NCBI GenBank assembly: GCA_018398765.1
Contig: JAHBMJ010001403.1
Span: forward strand, 1-31,462
Reading direction: 5' to 3'
Origin: Chromera velia
Lineage: Eukaryota > Sar > Chromeraceae
Length of the DNA stretch: 31,462 nucleotides
How positions within the stretch are numbered: the stretch's first letter is position 1; every line of letters begins with the position of its first letter. A program made the position numbers and the translations under genes. Below the pieces are notes generated by a model that worked only from the letters and a program-made list of their open reading frames with translations, had not been told where the DNA came from and did no database searches. Shown here in pieces: positions 22,584-31,462 of the stretch.

Positions 22584-24396
22584 CACTAGACTGAGGGTGC
22601 TGCGGAGTTCTACCAGTATAAGCTACTAGCCACAGAAGGAAAAGACGAAAGACGCATAGGCCAGATGCTAGGAACAAACTTTAAGTCAATGCCCGCGCGA
22701 CTAGCCTCTTCATCGTTTTGTTCACAAACTATGGTTAACCTCTACCAAGAGAGGCAGTCAGCTTACCTTCAGCACAACTCACACAAGAGGCCAACTTCTA
22801 TATATTTAAGTTACTAACTTATTCTTAGCATTGTCTGCAGACTGATATAACTTTTACCAGTTCTGGTTAGCAACCCCGAGAAAAAGGTGTCACGATAGAG
22901 TCCTGGCTTCTACATATCTATGTCTGACAGCCCTAAGTGCTAGCTTCTACATGTCTATATTAGCACTTAGTGCTAGCTTTTATGTACATGTCTATGTTAT
23001 TATTTAGTACTAACTACTACACGTCTATATTAGCACTTAACGTTAGCTGCTATGCGTCTATATATGCCATGTACAGACGGATGAGAGTTGTTAAATATCA
23101 TAAACGACAAATGTCAGTGTCGACACTTAAGCTTGGAATGACACCGAGTGTCAATGACATTTATGTTTTAGTACAGTGTCGACACTTACTTTTTTTCATT
23201 TGTTGCCACCTTATACTTAAACTTTTGAGGCAATTATGAGGGAAAAAGTTTGCTAAGCCAAACATCCTACCACGTAAACCTTCAAATTATAGTTATCCAT
23301 TCATTCTTAAATGTGGTAAACAAAAATTAAAACTGATGAAACGTTTTATAAATAAAGTTGACTAGCTTTTTACGGGATTTTAAGGAGCCGCATGCATGGT
23401 TGGGGACGGTCGGTACGAGAAAACGTATTACATACTGATAAAAATGCTGTCTTTACTTAAAAGTGTCGCTATAAGTGTTAGCATCGACACTTTAGTAATT
23501 AAAAGTGTCGATACATGATACTAATAACATTTAGCAACTCTAAGATAGACAAGACAACGAAGAAAAGATAAACTTGGTAATTGATTCTCTCTCTCTTTTT
23601 CTCTTTCAGCAAGAGGCTGCAAGACAGGGGAACGGGTGTTCTGACATGTACAGACAGATCGAGAAGACAACTTAAACGGAGAAAAGATGAACCTTGAGAT
23701 AAACTTGGATGATCGATTCTCTCTTCCCGTAGTTAGCCTCAGTAAGAAACGGTTAGCTAGATCTGCTAACAAAACTTTCATAAAGTTTGCACCCATACAT
23801 AGCCTCGGCAAGGAGGAACTAGCTAGGCGTATCCTAACAAAAAGAAAATTAATTAAAGTTAATTCTCGCTTCTTTTTTTTTTTGACGGTGTTGGCACTGT
23901 TGGGTAACAAACAACTATTATTCAAGTGTTGCATAAGTGTTGTTTTAGTGTTGCACAACTGTTGCTTAGGTTTTATGCAAAAAAAAAAAGATAATTTAAG
24001 CTAATTCTGGTTTACTTTTTTTAATATTTTTATTTTTGCTGTGATACGCCTAGGGAGCTAGCTGGATCTGCAAGCAAAACTTTCATAAAGTGTTAACCTA
24101 GGCTGGTAATGGCTGGTAGAGGTTAGCAATCAATCATAGCATCGGTCAGTAGGGGTCAAATACACCAGTTATGAAGACTAGCAATACGTTAGCAACTATG
24201 ACATGTAGATGCTGCACCTAAATGCTAGTCATGCTGTGTCTTAGCTAGCAATCAATACAGGTATATGTTAGTCATCTTAGGTAGTCATACTCTGAAGACG
24301 TTATCAGACTGAGTTTATACGAGTTTATACAGGTAGAAGCTACAATATCAGTCATGTCTTCTACCAGTAGTACTCCACAGCACCCTCAGTCTAGTG
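22584..24396. mobile_element. ~1.8 kb TIR element with CACTA...TAGTG ends, non-autonomous
   Basis: The left end CACTAGACTGAGGGTGCTG (22584) is matched in inverse orientation by CAGCACCCTCAGTCTAGTG (ending 24396). Similarity extends outward a few bases (CTGCTATAT versus CTGCTAATAT). CACTA ends are the hallmark of the En/Spm (CACTA) superfamily, but no clean 3-bp target duplication is visible, so the class is tentative. The interior has no transposase frame. It carries degenerate ~35-bp repeats near 22905-23065, AGTGTCGACACT palindromes near 23115 and 23175, and a direct pair around 23755 and 24062 sharing AAAACTTTCATAAAGT. Confidence 0.65.
22905..23065. repeat. Degenerate ~35-bp tandem repeat inside the CACTA-like element
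   Basis: About 4.5 units of the type AGCTTCTACATGTCTATA followed by TTAGCACTTAGTGCT, diverged between copies. Confidence 0.65.
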
Positions 24397-25911
24397 ATAT
24401 TAGCAGCAATTAAGGCTGAGCGGGCAGCAGTGATGGTTTAACAGCGAGTGGATTAGAGAGTATACCGCAGGACAGAAGAAGCCAAATATATAATACACAA
24501 TCAATCGATTAAAAATCAGGACACTGCTCAGCCTAGCAGCTGAACGTAAAATGTAAAAGCTCAAATCAGCGTAATTTGAAATTGGCCTGGCGATATAGAT
24601 GGATTGGTGAAAAGCTCTGGCATAAACACAATTACATACAAGATGGAAATTAGATGGACGAGCAGGCTGGTAGTCGTAACGCAGCGAATGAAGAGTCTGA
24701 AAGGAAACCATGTAAAGATGGAATGATTCCATAAATGTATACTGTGCATCATGTTATGTAGGGCTTGTGCATAATTTGAAGAAAAATCAGGTAAAAGACA
24801 TTCAGAAAATCAGACTCGAGTGACGAAAATTTTGCTAGTGTGCGGCGCGAGATTGAAATGTTCAAACCAAAAGATTAGAACACGTATATTTGCAGACCAA
24901 AAATATTTTATTTTACTTTCTGTAGCAGTAACTGTCCGATTATGAGAATCTTTTTCTGGGTCTGTATTTGATTGTATTTCCTTTTAATCAAAAAACAACT
25001 CTATTTTATAATTTTAAACTAATTTTGACAGCTTTGCATCATTTAATATATCATAAGTTATCTTAAGCCTAATATTACTAGTAAACTTTAACTATGATTG
25101 TTCTTAAGTCTTTGTTGACTTTTTGAACATAATGATCAACGATCATAATATTGATCTAAATATTTGTAATAATTCCAATTAATTCAATTTAATTGATTTG
25201 ACTAAAACTGGTGAGCCATAAAGACAAAGGCCAACCCTTATATATTAAACAAAAATTCATTTATAGTATTTTATACTAGCTCTAGTTTATACCAAATCTG
25301 ACTAAATTTAGGCCTCATAAGGCAATTGAAGGCTTATAAGACGTACTACCTTTGACGTAGAAGATTATAAACAGCACCATAATTCATTTTAGTAACAAGT
25401 TTACTTATAAATTTAATAGTTAAATTGCTTAGAAAGATGCATCTTATAGTATTAGAGTCTTAGACGAAACAGAACTAAGTACTGAAACAACCCTGAAAAG
25501 ACTAGGGAAAGATACAATGAATTAATCAGTTTAGAATGACTGGCATATACTGGTACAGCATGTAACAAAATTATCTCCCATAAGTTTTTTGTCCCATAAT
25601 TGGGCCATAAAAATTATATTTCAGTGTACATAATTGGGCAAGAGTACCTTTGCAGTGTTGAATGCTAGTTAACGTAAGGAAACTGAAGATTTGTGCAGGT
25701 ATATGTGTTACACTATGTTACACTGTATCATTTTACTCTTTTATAGTCCAATCTGACTTTCAGTGCGTTACGTTTTTGGAATTGAAGCCGAATCGCCAGA
25801 AATAACAAAATACAAAGTTTGTATATGCTTCTATACCCATTTTGTCTGCATACTATATACGTTGTCCAAAATTCTTTGGGCCGCAATGCGCACCCACTCC
25901 CGTGTATATAC
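24397..25911. other. AT-rich region, nothing recognised
   Basis: High A+T with frequent stops in all frames. No tRNA-like, repeat or coding signal was identified by eye. Confidence 0.5.
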
Positions 25912-26164
25912 AGAATGATGGAGACGGCTAAGGAGCTTCATCTATGGGTCAGAATGATATTGCGATACCCTGATATCGCTAATATCGTACAAATATTGCC
26001 CCAATATTTGTACTGATATGCGATATTCTATGATATCGCCCAATATCGCTAATATCGCGATATTATATTTTATTGATATCGCATATCGGTAATATTGCGA
26101 TATTTAAAGTGAACAATATTTTGAAATATCGGATATCGCGTCTAACACAATATTAAGCTTGAAT

Positions 26165-26440
26165 GTAGCCTACTAGTAGTACTGGTACTACTCAGTAGTA
26201 GTAGCTGCCAGTGACTACTATACTACCACTACTAGTACTACTGTCATTGCCGTAGTAACTATTCAAGTTGTTATACACGGCCGGACTCGTAAATCTGAGT
26301 CGTAGCCTGAGTACTACTATTGAAGTAGTACTATTAATTACTACTAGTAGCACTGTAAATACTAGTAGTACTACTAGTACAGGTACTAATATTACTAGTT
26401 ACGTAGTAATATTAGTACTCAGGCTAGTACTATAATAAAG
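26165..26440. repeat. GTA/TAC trinucleotide field
   Basis: Dense runs of AGTAGTACTACTAGTACT type. GTA and TAC are complementary, so the stretch can fold on itself in many registers. Confidence 0.8.
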
Positions 26441-26524
26441 TTTAGTTACGCAGGTATGGGTTTACCCAGCAGCCTGAGGGAGGTGGAGAAACTCTTGTTC
26501 TTCCATCAACCATCAATAAAACTC

Positions 26525-26725
26525 GGCATTTCTTCCTTCTTTCCTTCCTTCTTCCTTCTTCCCTTCCTTCCTTTCTTCCTTCCCTTTCTTCCTCCCCTTT
26601 CTTCCTTCCCTTTTTTCCTTCCTTCCTTCCTTCCTTCCTTCTTTCCTTCCTTCTTTCCGAGTCCTTCCTTCCTTCCTTCAAGTTCCTCAGGCTTCCTCCT
26701 AGTCTTCCTTCTTTCTTTCATTCAT
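26525..26725. repeat. (CTTC)n / TTCC pyrimidine tract
   Basis: About 200 bases almost purely pyrimidine on the + strand. The Lys/Glu/Gly-rich ORFs of the other strand are artefacts of it. Confidence 0.95.
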
Positions 26726-27866
26726 TTCTTCATAAATATCGGCAAATATCATATAATATCGCCTGCATGATATTATGAATATCGTTTAGTATTGTTCAAT
26801 ATCGCATGGCCGATATTCTCTATATCGCTTAATATCGTACAATATCGCCTACCCGATATTACAAATATCGCTTAATATCGTACAATATCGCCTACCCAAT
26901 ATTGGAAATATCGCCTAATATCGTACAATATCGCACCTATATTGCTATTGCTAAATATCACGATATCGGGTACAAGCGATAGTCGGACAAAGCGATATTG
27001 TACGATATTTAGCAATATCGCCTTTTTCGTGACCCATAGATGTAGCTGACGAGACGGGTAAAAACGGTAGCCTGGTTTAGCTAAGTTGGTTTGATCCCCA
27101 TCCAGCGATCCACTTCCCAAAAAGAGAGAAAACCTCATCCGTCTCAGGACCATCTGACCCCGTCACCAGTTTTTCATAATTGATACGCGTACGTGCCGAC
27201 TGCTTGTGCTCTCCAACTGCAGGTCGGTGAAGAACCCTTAAGAACTGGCGTCTGTTCCCCAGACAGGTTCGCGAAACTGCCAAAACTGTTTCCCGTCTCC
27301 TTCTTCATCTTTCCCCATCTTCTTTCTCAAATGTAAGCGCTGTCTTCTTCCCGGCCAAAAGGTTTCATAGGACTTTTTATATAACTATACTTCCTTACAT
27401 ATAAAGAGTTATAAACAATTAAACCCCAATAAATTATTATTCATTCTTTTATTCTTCCTAGTTATTGTTCATAATTTAATTATATAAATTCATAGTGGGT
27501 CTTAGTTGGTACAACATAAAATTTAGTGTCTTATTCCGTCTTGACACTCCTAAAAATAATATCAGAAGTCTAGATAGTATTCAATAACAAGCCCTAGGGG
27601 TTATTTTCAAAAAAAAAAAAGGAAGAATCATTTTTTTCTTTTTTTATTTTAAGACCTGGTAAACTAGTTTTAAAATTTTAAAGGTCAACATTAAAGCTAT
27701 AGTATACGCAGTTCTAGCTAGGGCTAGAGCTAGGGTCACATCATTTTACTTTGATTTTGAACCAGCCTAGGAACTAGCCATGAATCGTGCCTGACGACTC
27801 CCTTTCCCCTTCCCAAGACAGTCTCTGAAAGGAAAGCAGGTTAGGGTGAACAGTAAGTTGTTTAAC

Positions 27867-28025
27867 ATGGGCTTTGGGGGGGGGATTGGAATCAATTTGA
27901 AGAAAAGGGGAGGAAGACAAAGACGAAGCAAAAAAGCAACTAGAAAAGTAAAGGGAAAAAAACAAAGTCAAGGGGTGAAAAGGGGTATGCAAGCGGGGAG
28001 AAAGAGGAGGATAGTTCCTTTTTAG
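27867..28025 (+). CDS. Small basic open frame inside the hAT-like MITE, doubtful
   Basis: An ATG-initiated frame of 52 codons starts MGFGGGIGINLKKRGG and is nearly a third Lys/Arg, ending at TAG. A second + frame follows through the GAG tract and ends KKTLGEAPQSGG before TGA (about 28206). Purine-rich DNA yields such frames by chance, and no family is recognised. It could be a captured gene fragment or no gene at all. Confidence 0.12.
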   Translation: MGFGGGIGINLKKRGGRQRRSKKATRKVKGKKQSQGVKRGMQAGRKRRIVPF

Positions 28026-28082
28026 AGGAGGAGGAGGAGGAGGAGGAGGAGGAGGAAGAGGAAGAGGAAGAGGAGGAGGGGG
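28025..28082 (+). repeat. (GAG)n trinucleotide tract
   Basis: GAGGAGGAG with a few GAA units, giving poly-Glu on + and poly-Ser on -. Confidence 0.95.
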
Positions 28083-28742
28083 AAGGAAAGCTCATTTTGT
28101 GTCCTGACAGTTTTTCAACGCGTGAAGGAAAGGGTATCAAACCGGGGAATGTTTTCGATATTGTATACAAGAAAACTCTCGGAGAGGCCCCTCAGTCCGG
28201 GGGGTGATTCGAGGTTGTCTATTCAAAATCAAGGTGTTTGGGGGTCCGTTGGAGAAAGACTTTTGGATTGACAGTCTCCATAGATGACAACAGGGGTTTT
28301 TGGTCAGAGCCCATCAAATTTTTCAAATTACTATAGGTCAAAGCTGTAAAAAAGGAGTAAAAAACAAAAAGTGAAGTGAATTATGTGTGAAAGCATATGT
28401 GTTTAAAAAATAATTAAATTAATGATTGAGTTTATATTGGTTTATATTCTAGCTAGATAGCTAGCTAGATAGTCTAGTTTTTCTTAGAGTTTCTCGTCTA
28501 ATTCTTGTCTAATTTATACTTATGAAAAAATTTATTTAATTTCACTAAAAACCATTCAAAAAAAAAAAATGATTTAATCATGATTTTTTATTAAATTAAA
28601 GTTTTTTTTCTCCTAGTTTTTTCGTAAGTTTTTTCCTTTTTTTTTTTTTCTTCAGCTTTTCTTGCTTCAAAAAAAAAATTAAAAAAAAAAAATGCTCCAA
28701 GACGCATTTTTTTTTTTTTGAAAATAACCCCTAGAACAAGCC

Positions 28743-29843
28743 TAAAAATTTGAGTTAAAATGCTATAAAATCTTGTAAAATCTTAACGTAAAATCCTATA
28801 GCTATCTGCAGAATAATCCGGCAATCCTATAGGAGTAGCTGACACTCCGCAAACGTCTGACAGGTGCATGGAAGTCAGAAAATACAGTTGATCAATGCAA
28901 TTTATATATCTTAAACTATTATATGTAGGGTGAGATCTTAAGAGTTACTCTTTTAGTTTGATTACCTTACCAATTTACGGTTACTAAGTTAGGGTTAAAG
29001 TGTTAAAGCTTCCAGTAATGGTTATCCTAACTTCTATAAGGTGGTAAGGTGAAATCCCATGTTTTTGCCCGTCTCCGTCTCTGAAGCAGATAATACACCA
29101 ACTCCATATCGGATGGAGACTCTGTCATTTTAATAAATTGTCAAACTATTAAAGTCCTTCTCGGCTTTCCTCCTCCTCTTCCTCCCAATATGACGTTGAA
29201 TACGTATACAGAATGTCATTCCACGCACCATGCTTGCATCGAGGCATGGTCGAGCAGATTTGAGCAGTTTCTCTCTCTAGTCAATGACATACAGAGTGAC
29301 TGCAGTTTGCACGACTCTGCAGGAATTTTTCACCGGTTTTTTAAGTCGTATCGCGATCAAAAATCTATATATGAAGCGGCCCACGCCAGGCGCGCGTCCC
29401 CAGACGGCTCCGCGAGCGGCTACGCAGCCGTGCATGCATGCCGCGCGGAGGCCATACATGGCATGCATCCACCGGGCCAGCAGACAAACTCTAATCTAAA
29501 CCTAGAATCTAAACTACAAAATTTTAATATCTGGTAAACTCAAAACTTGCTTTACACAGTAGTGTGCACGGCTTTGGGCTGTATAACGGTTATTTATCCA
29601 GACGCCGACAAGAATCGATGTAAAGCTGGGTCGATCTGTGGCAAAAAAGCGTATCGTTGATAGCTTTGAGCGACTTGAGTTGATGGAGATGGCTGGCACG
29701 CTTGTTGGCATCGATCCTTGTCGGTCCCTGGGGAGACGGCCTAAGAGCAACTACGAGAGACAGTTTGCCTCCTTGTTCGTGGAACAACCAGTTTAGCTTG
29801 ACAATTGGCAAGGAAGCAAGTCTCACTTCCATACGATGCCGTC
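28743..29843. other. Interior of the foldback element, no recognised gene
   Basis: AT-rich, with one open frame at 29190-29537 (115 codons, no motif). TATAACGGTTA near 29582 is nearly repeated at about 30582, outside the element. Confidence 0.35.
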
Positions 29844-30172
29844 CTGAAACCTTTTGGCTAGGAAGAAGACAGCGCTTGCATTTGAGAAAGAAGATGGGGA
29901 AAGATGAAGGAGGAATAAGGAGGAGACGGGAAACAGTTTTGGCAGTTCCGCGAACCTGTCTGGGGAACAGACGCCAGTTCTTAAAGGTTCTTCACCGACC
30001 TGCGGTTGGACAGCACAAGCAGCCAGCACACATGCGTGCCGATTGCGAAAAACTGGCGACGGGGTCAGACGGATGAGGTTTTCTCCCTTTTGGGGAAGTG
30101 GATCGCTGGATGGGGATCAAGCCAAGCCAGGCTACCATTTTTGCCCGTCTCCTCAGCCGTCTCCATCATTCT

Positions 30173-31256
30173 ACCACCGTCTACCTCAGAACAGGCAAGG
30201 CTAAAAGGAGCTTTGGGGTGAGATATGAAGATGAAAGGGCACAATCTAATTCTCTGGTTCTTCTTTTTTTCTGATTGAGCCAGATTTTGGTAGAAAGAGG
30301 ACAATTAAGGCCATGTGTTCCTTATGATGATGTAAGAGCACTCTGCCTTACCGCGAGAATTCAGTGAGTGGCCGTCACGGGAAAACCGTTCTTGCCTATG
30401 TTATCTGCCTTCGTTAGAAAGGACTGCCCTAGCAGTATGTTCAGCTACGTATCGAACTTGCCGAACGTTGGACGTTCATTTATGGGCCGATGGCGATGGT
30501 GAATAATGATGATGATTATCCAGACGCACCGAAAGCACGGCGATTTATGATGGTTATGCTAGGCCGCGAAGCGGCCTAGCGTATAACGGTTACTACTCAT
30601 TCAAAAAAACTGCTTTTCAAAATATAATTTAGTAGAGGAGCCCTCATTTCAAACCATCAAAGTTACTCTTAAAACCGCTGCCTAATTATATATAAGAGTT
30701 AGAAATTACTTTTGAAATTGATATCAACAATACTGGTTATAATCAATGAAAAACAAAATTTTACACATATTTTATTTGTTTGTTGCGCATCAATCAGGCT
30801 GTCAGACGAGCTTTTGAAGCCGTTTTAGCATGGACTTCACCGCTGGTCAAGCAGACAGATAGAAGCACAGCAAGATATTCTTCGAATTCCTGGCATTCTT
30901 CTTTTAAGCCTTGATTGACTCCAACCCTCCCAACTTCAGTAGAAGTGAAGAGAATCGGTCACTTCTTCTGTTTCCACAACAAAACAAACGGAGGGCAGTC
31001 CAGCAGAAAGAAGAGTGACACATCTACAGGGATCTGACAAAGATCTTCTTGAGCTTGACGCTCTCAGGCTGGAAATGGAGACGGAACGAGGATTGCCTCG
31101 CTCTTTCTCCCCTTTTCTTTCTTTCCACCTTTTTTTTGTTACATCCCCTTCCCAAGGACTCTCACCTCCCTTCCGTGCACGGTGTCCTTCCTTCATTCCT
31201 GTCCTAGCTTCTGTCCCCTCCAGTCCCGAAACGCCATTCTTTTCCTTTCTGATTCC
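30173..31256. other. Intergenic / 3' flank of the Cys-rich gene
   Basis: No supported gene. An open frame at 31015-31386 on + is mainly the antisense of the Cys-rich exon plus pyrimidine-rich DNA. Confidence 0.4.
30558..30580. other. Perfect 10-bp stem, 3-base loop hairpin
   Basis: GCTAGGCCGC, GAA, GCGGCCTAGC. The stem is extended by TTAT/ATAA across one unpaired G. It is GC-rich within AT-rich DNA. It could be a processing or terminator-like hairpin, or the relic of a small palindromic insertion. Confidence 0.8.
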
Positions 31257-31366
31257 TCAAAAGGCCATCCCGGCGCAGGACTCGCAGCAGCGTCCCTCTT
31301 CGAGAGTCGGGCTGACACAGAGGCCGTTCTTCGGGCAGATCACGTTGTTGCACTCGGGAAGGGGGG
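31257..31366 (-). CDS. Terminal exon of a cysteine-rich protein with a VWC-like Cys pattern, 5'-partial
   Basis: On the - strand an acceptor (TGTGCAG, ending at 31367) is followed by an open exon of 36 codons, entered in a phase with two leading bases and ending at TGA 31257-31259. It encodes PECNNVICPKNGLC, then EEGRCCESCAG. The spacing C-x4-C-x5-C-x9-CC-x2-C, with the GRCCESC ending, resembles the C-terminal half of von Willebrand factor type C domains, which occur in secreted or surface proteins. The rest of the gene lies to the right of the window. The upstream intron has a long TG tract on the sense strand. One short exon is thin evidence; another disulfide-rich domain is possible. Confidence 0.5.
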
Positions 31367-31380
31367 CTGCACATATGCAC

Positions 31381-31392
31381 ACATAAACACAC

Positions 31393-31425
<33 letters not shown>

Positions 31426-31428
31426 TGC
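31381..31428 (-). repeat. (TG)n / (CA)n microsatellite in the intron of the Cys-rich gene
   Basis: CA repeats on + (TG on the sense strand) just upstream of the acceptor at 31367, followed by a GA tract running to the window end. Confidence 0.95.
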
Positions 31429-31462
31429 ACAGAGAGAGAGAGAGAGACAGGGAGAGAGAGGG

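Larger units (their letters stand above)
25936..27044. mobile_element. 1.1 kb ATATCG-rich element with 9-bp target duplications (Mutator-like MITE)
   Basis: The ends are inverted: CATCTATGGGTCA near 25939 and TGACCCATAGATG near 27030. The flanks are GCTAAGGAG (25927-25935) and GCTGACGAG (27045-27053). The uninterrupted right arm of the host foldback has GCTGAGGAG there, so each flank is one change from a common 9-bp duplication. Nine-base duplications are typical of Mutator-like elements. Both ends are filled with dozens of ATATCG/CGATAT words. The centre has a TAC/GTA trinucleotide field and a CTTCC pyrimidine tract. No protein is encoded. Confidence 0.7.
27594..28734. mobile_element. 1.1 kb hAT-like MITE with perfect 8-bp target duplication
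   Basis: CTAGGGGTTATTTTC (27594) and its inverse GAAAATAACCCCTAG (ending 28734) bound the element, each followed inward by a poly-A or poly-T run. Both sides carry the identical 8-bp AACAAGCC (27586-27593 and 28735-28742). An 8-bp duplication with short TIRs fits the hAT superfamily. No transposase is present. The interior has a purine-rich block with a (GAG)n tract at about 28025-28080. Confidence 0.8.
25912..30172. mobile_element. Foldback (long terminal inverted repeat) element carrying two nested insertions
   Basis: The right repeat, 29844-30172, matches the left repeat in inverse orientation. The left repeat is split: 25912-25935 and 27045-27370. Shared landmarks are AGAATGATGGAGACGGCT at the outer end, GATCCCCATCCAGCGATCC, GTTCCCCAGACAGGTTCGC and CCAAAAGGTTTCA at the inner end. 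Identity is roughly 85% by eye with an 11-bp indel. No transposase was recognised in the interior. Removing the two insertions leaves a parent of about 2 kb. Confidence 0.75.

Noticed and set aside
26442-26770. Lys/Glu/Gly-rich and Phe/Ser/Leu-rich ORFs
   Set aside because: Produced by the CTTCC pyrimidine tract.
29190-29537. 115-codon open frame on +
   Set aside because: No recognisable motif or splice partner; lies inside a foldback element.
31015-31386. 123-codon frame on + at the right edge
   Set aside because: Its 3' part is antisense to the Cys-rich exon, whose cysteine spacing and acceptor make the - strand the better reading.
1-31462. CRISPR arrays, rRNA and tRNA genes
   Set aside because: The 37-bp array lacks spacers, and no tRNA or rRNA core motifs were seen on either strand.

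Overview
This is nuclear DNA of a eukaryote with many short spliceosomal introns (GT...AG, T-rich, usually ending TGCAG), genes interrupted by low-complexity Ser/Glu/Ala stretches, and heavy loading with mobile elements. The style fits an alveolate related to apicomplexans (a chromerid such as Chromera is my best guess). That is inference from gene architecture; no marker in the window settles it.

Layout. (1) 248-7893, + strand: a 5'-partial, 12-exon gene for a Rad4/XPC-type DNA-damage recognition protein. All exon phases close and it ends in TAG. (2) 7894-9580: AT-rich intergenic DNA with a probable MITE. (3) 9581-17906, - strand: a tyrosine-recombinase retrotransposon of the DIRS/Ngaro/PAT type. 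Its split direct repeats are A1 at the right and B1-A2-B2 at the left, and it carries Gag-like, RT-RNase H and tyrosine-recombinase frames. The frames are peppered with about 20 in-frame TAA/TAG codons and very few TGA, and each runs to a TGA. A separate ~1.1 kb inverted-repeat element sits between the RT-RNase H and recombinase parts. (4) 17907-20266: intergenic, no supported gene. (5) 20267-21879, + strand: a three-exon gene of unknown function whose first intron holds nine copies of a 37-bp tandem repeat. (6) 22584-24396: a terminal-inverted-repeat element with CACTA...TAGTG ends. (7) 24397-25911: AT-rich, no feature seen. (8) 25912-30172: a nest of elements. A foldback element with ~340-bp inverted repeats has its left repeat split by a 1.1 kb ATATCG-rich element with 9-bp target duplications (Mutator-like), and its interior holds a 1.1 kb hAT-like MITE with a perfect 8-bp duplication. 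(9) 31257-31366, - strand: the last exon of a cysteine-rich protein (VWC-like Cys pattern).

The host genes are unrelated to each other in function. The most unusual signal is the stop-codon pattern of the retroelement. It reads as a Gag/RT/recombinase set in which TAA and TAG stand where Gln would fit, with Trp codons intact and TGA as terminator, although the neighbouring host gene uses only CAA/CAG for more than 55 Gln residues. Recoding, stop readthrough and ordinary transition-driven decay remain competing explanations. All translations and splice calls were made by hand.
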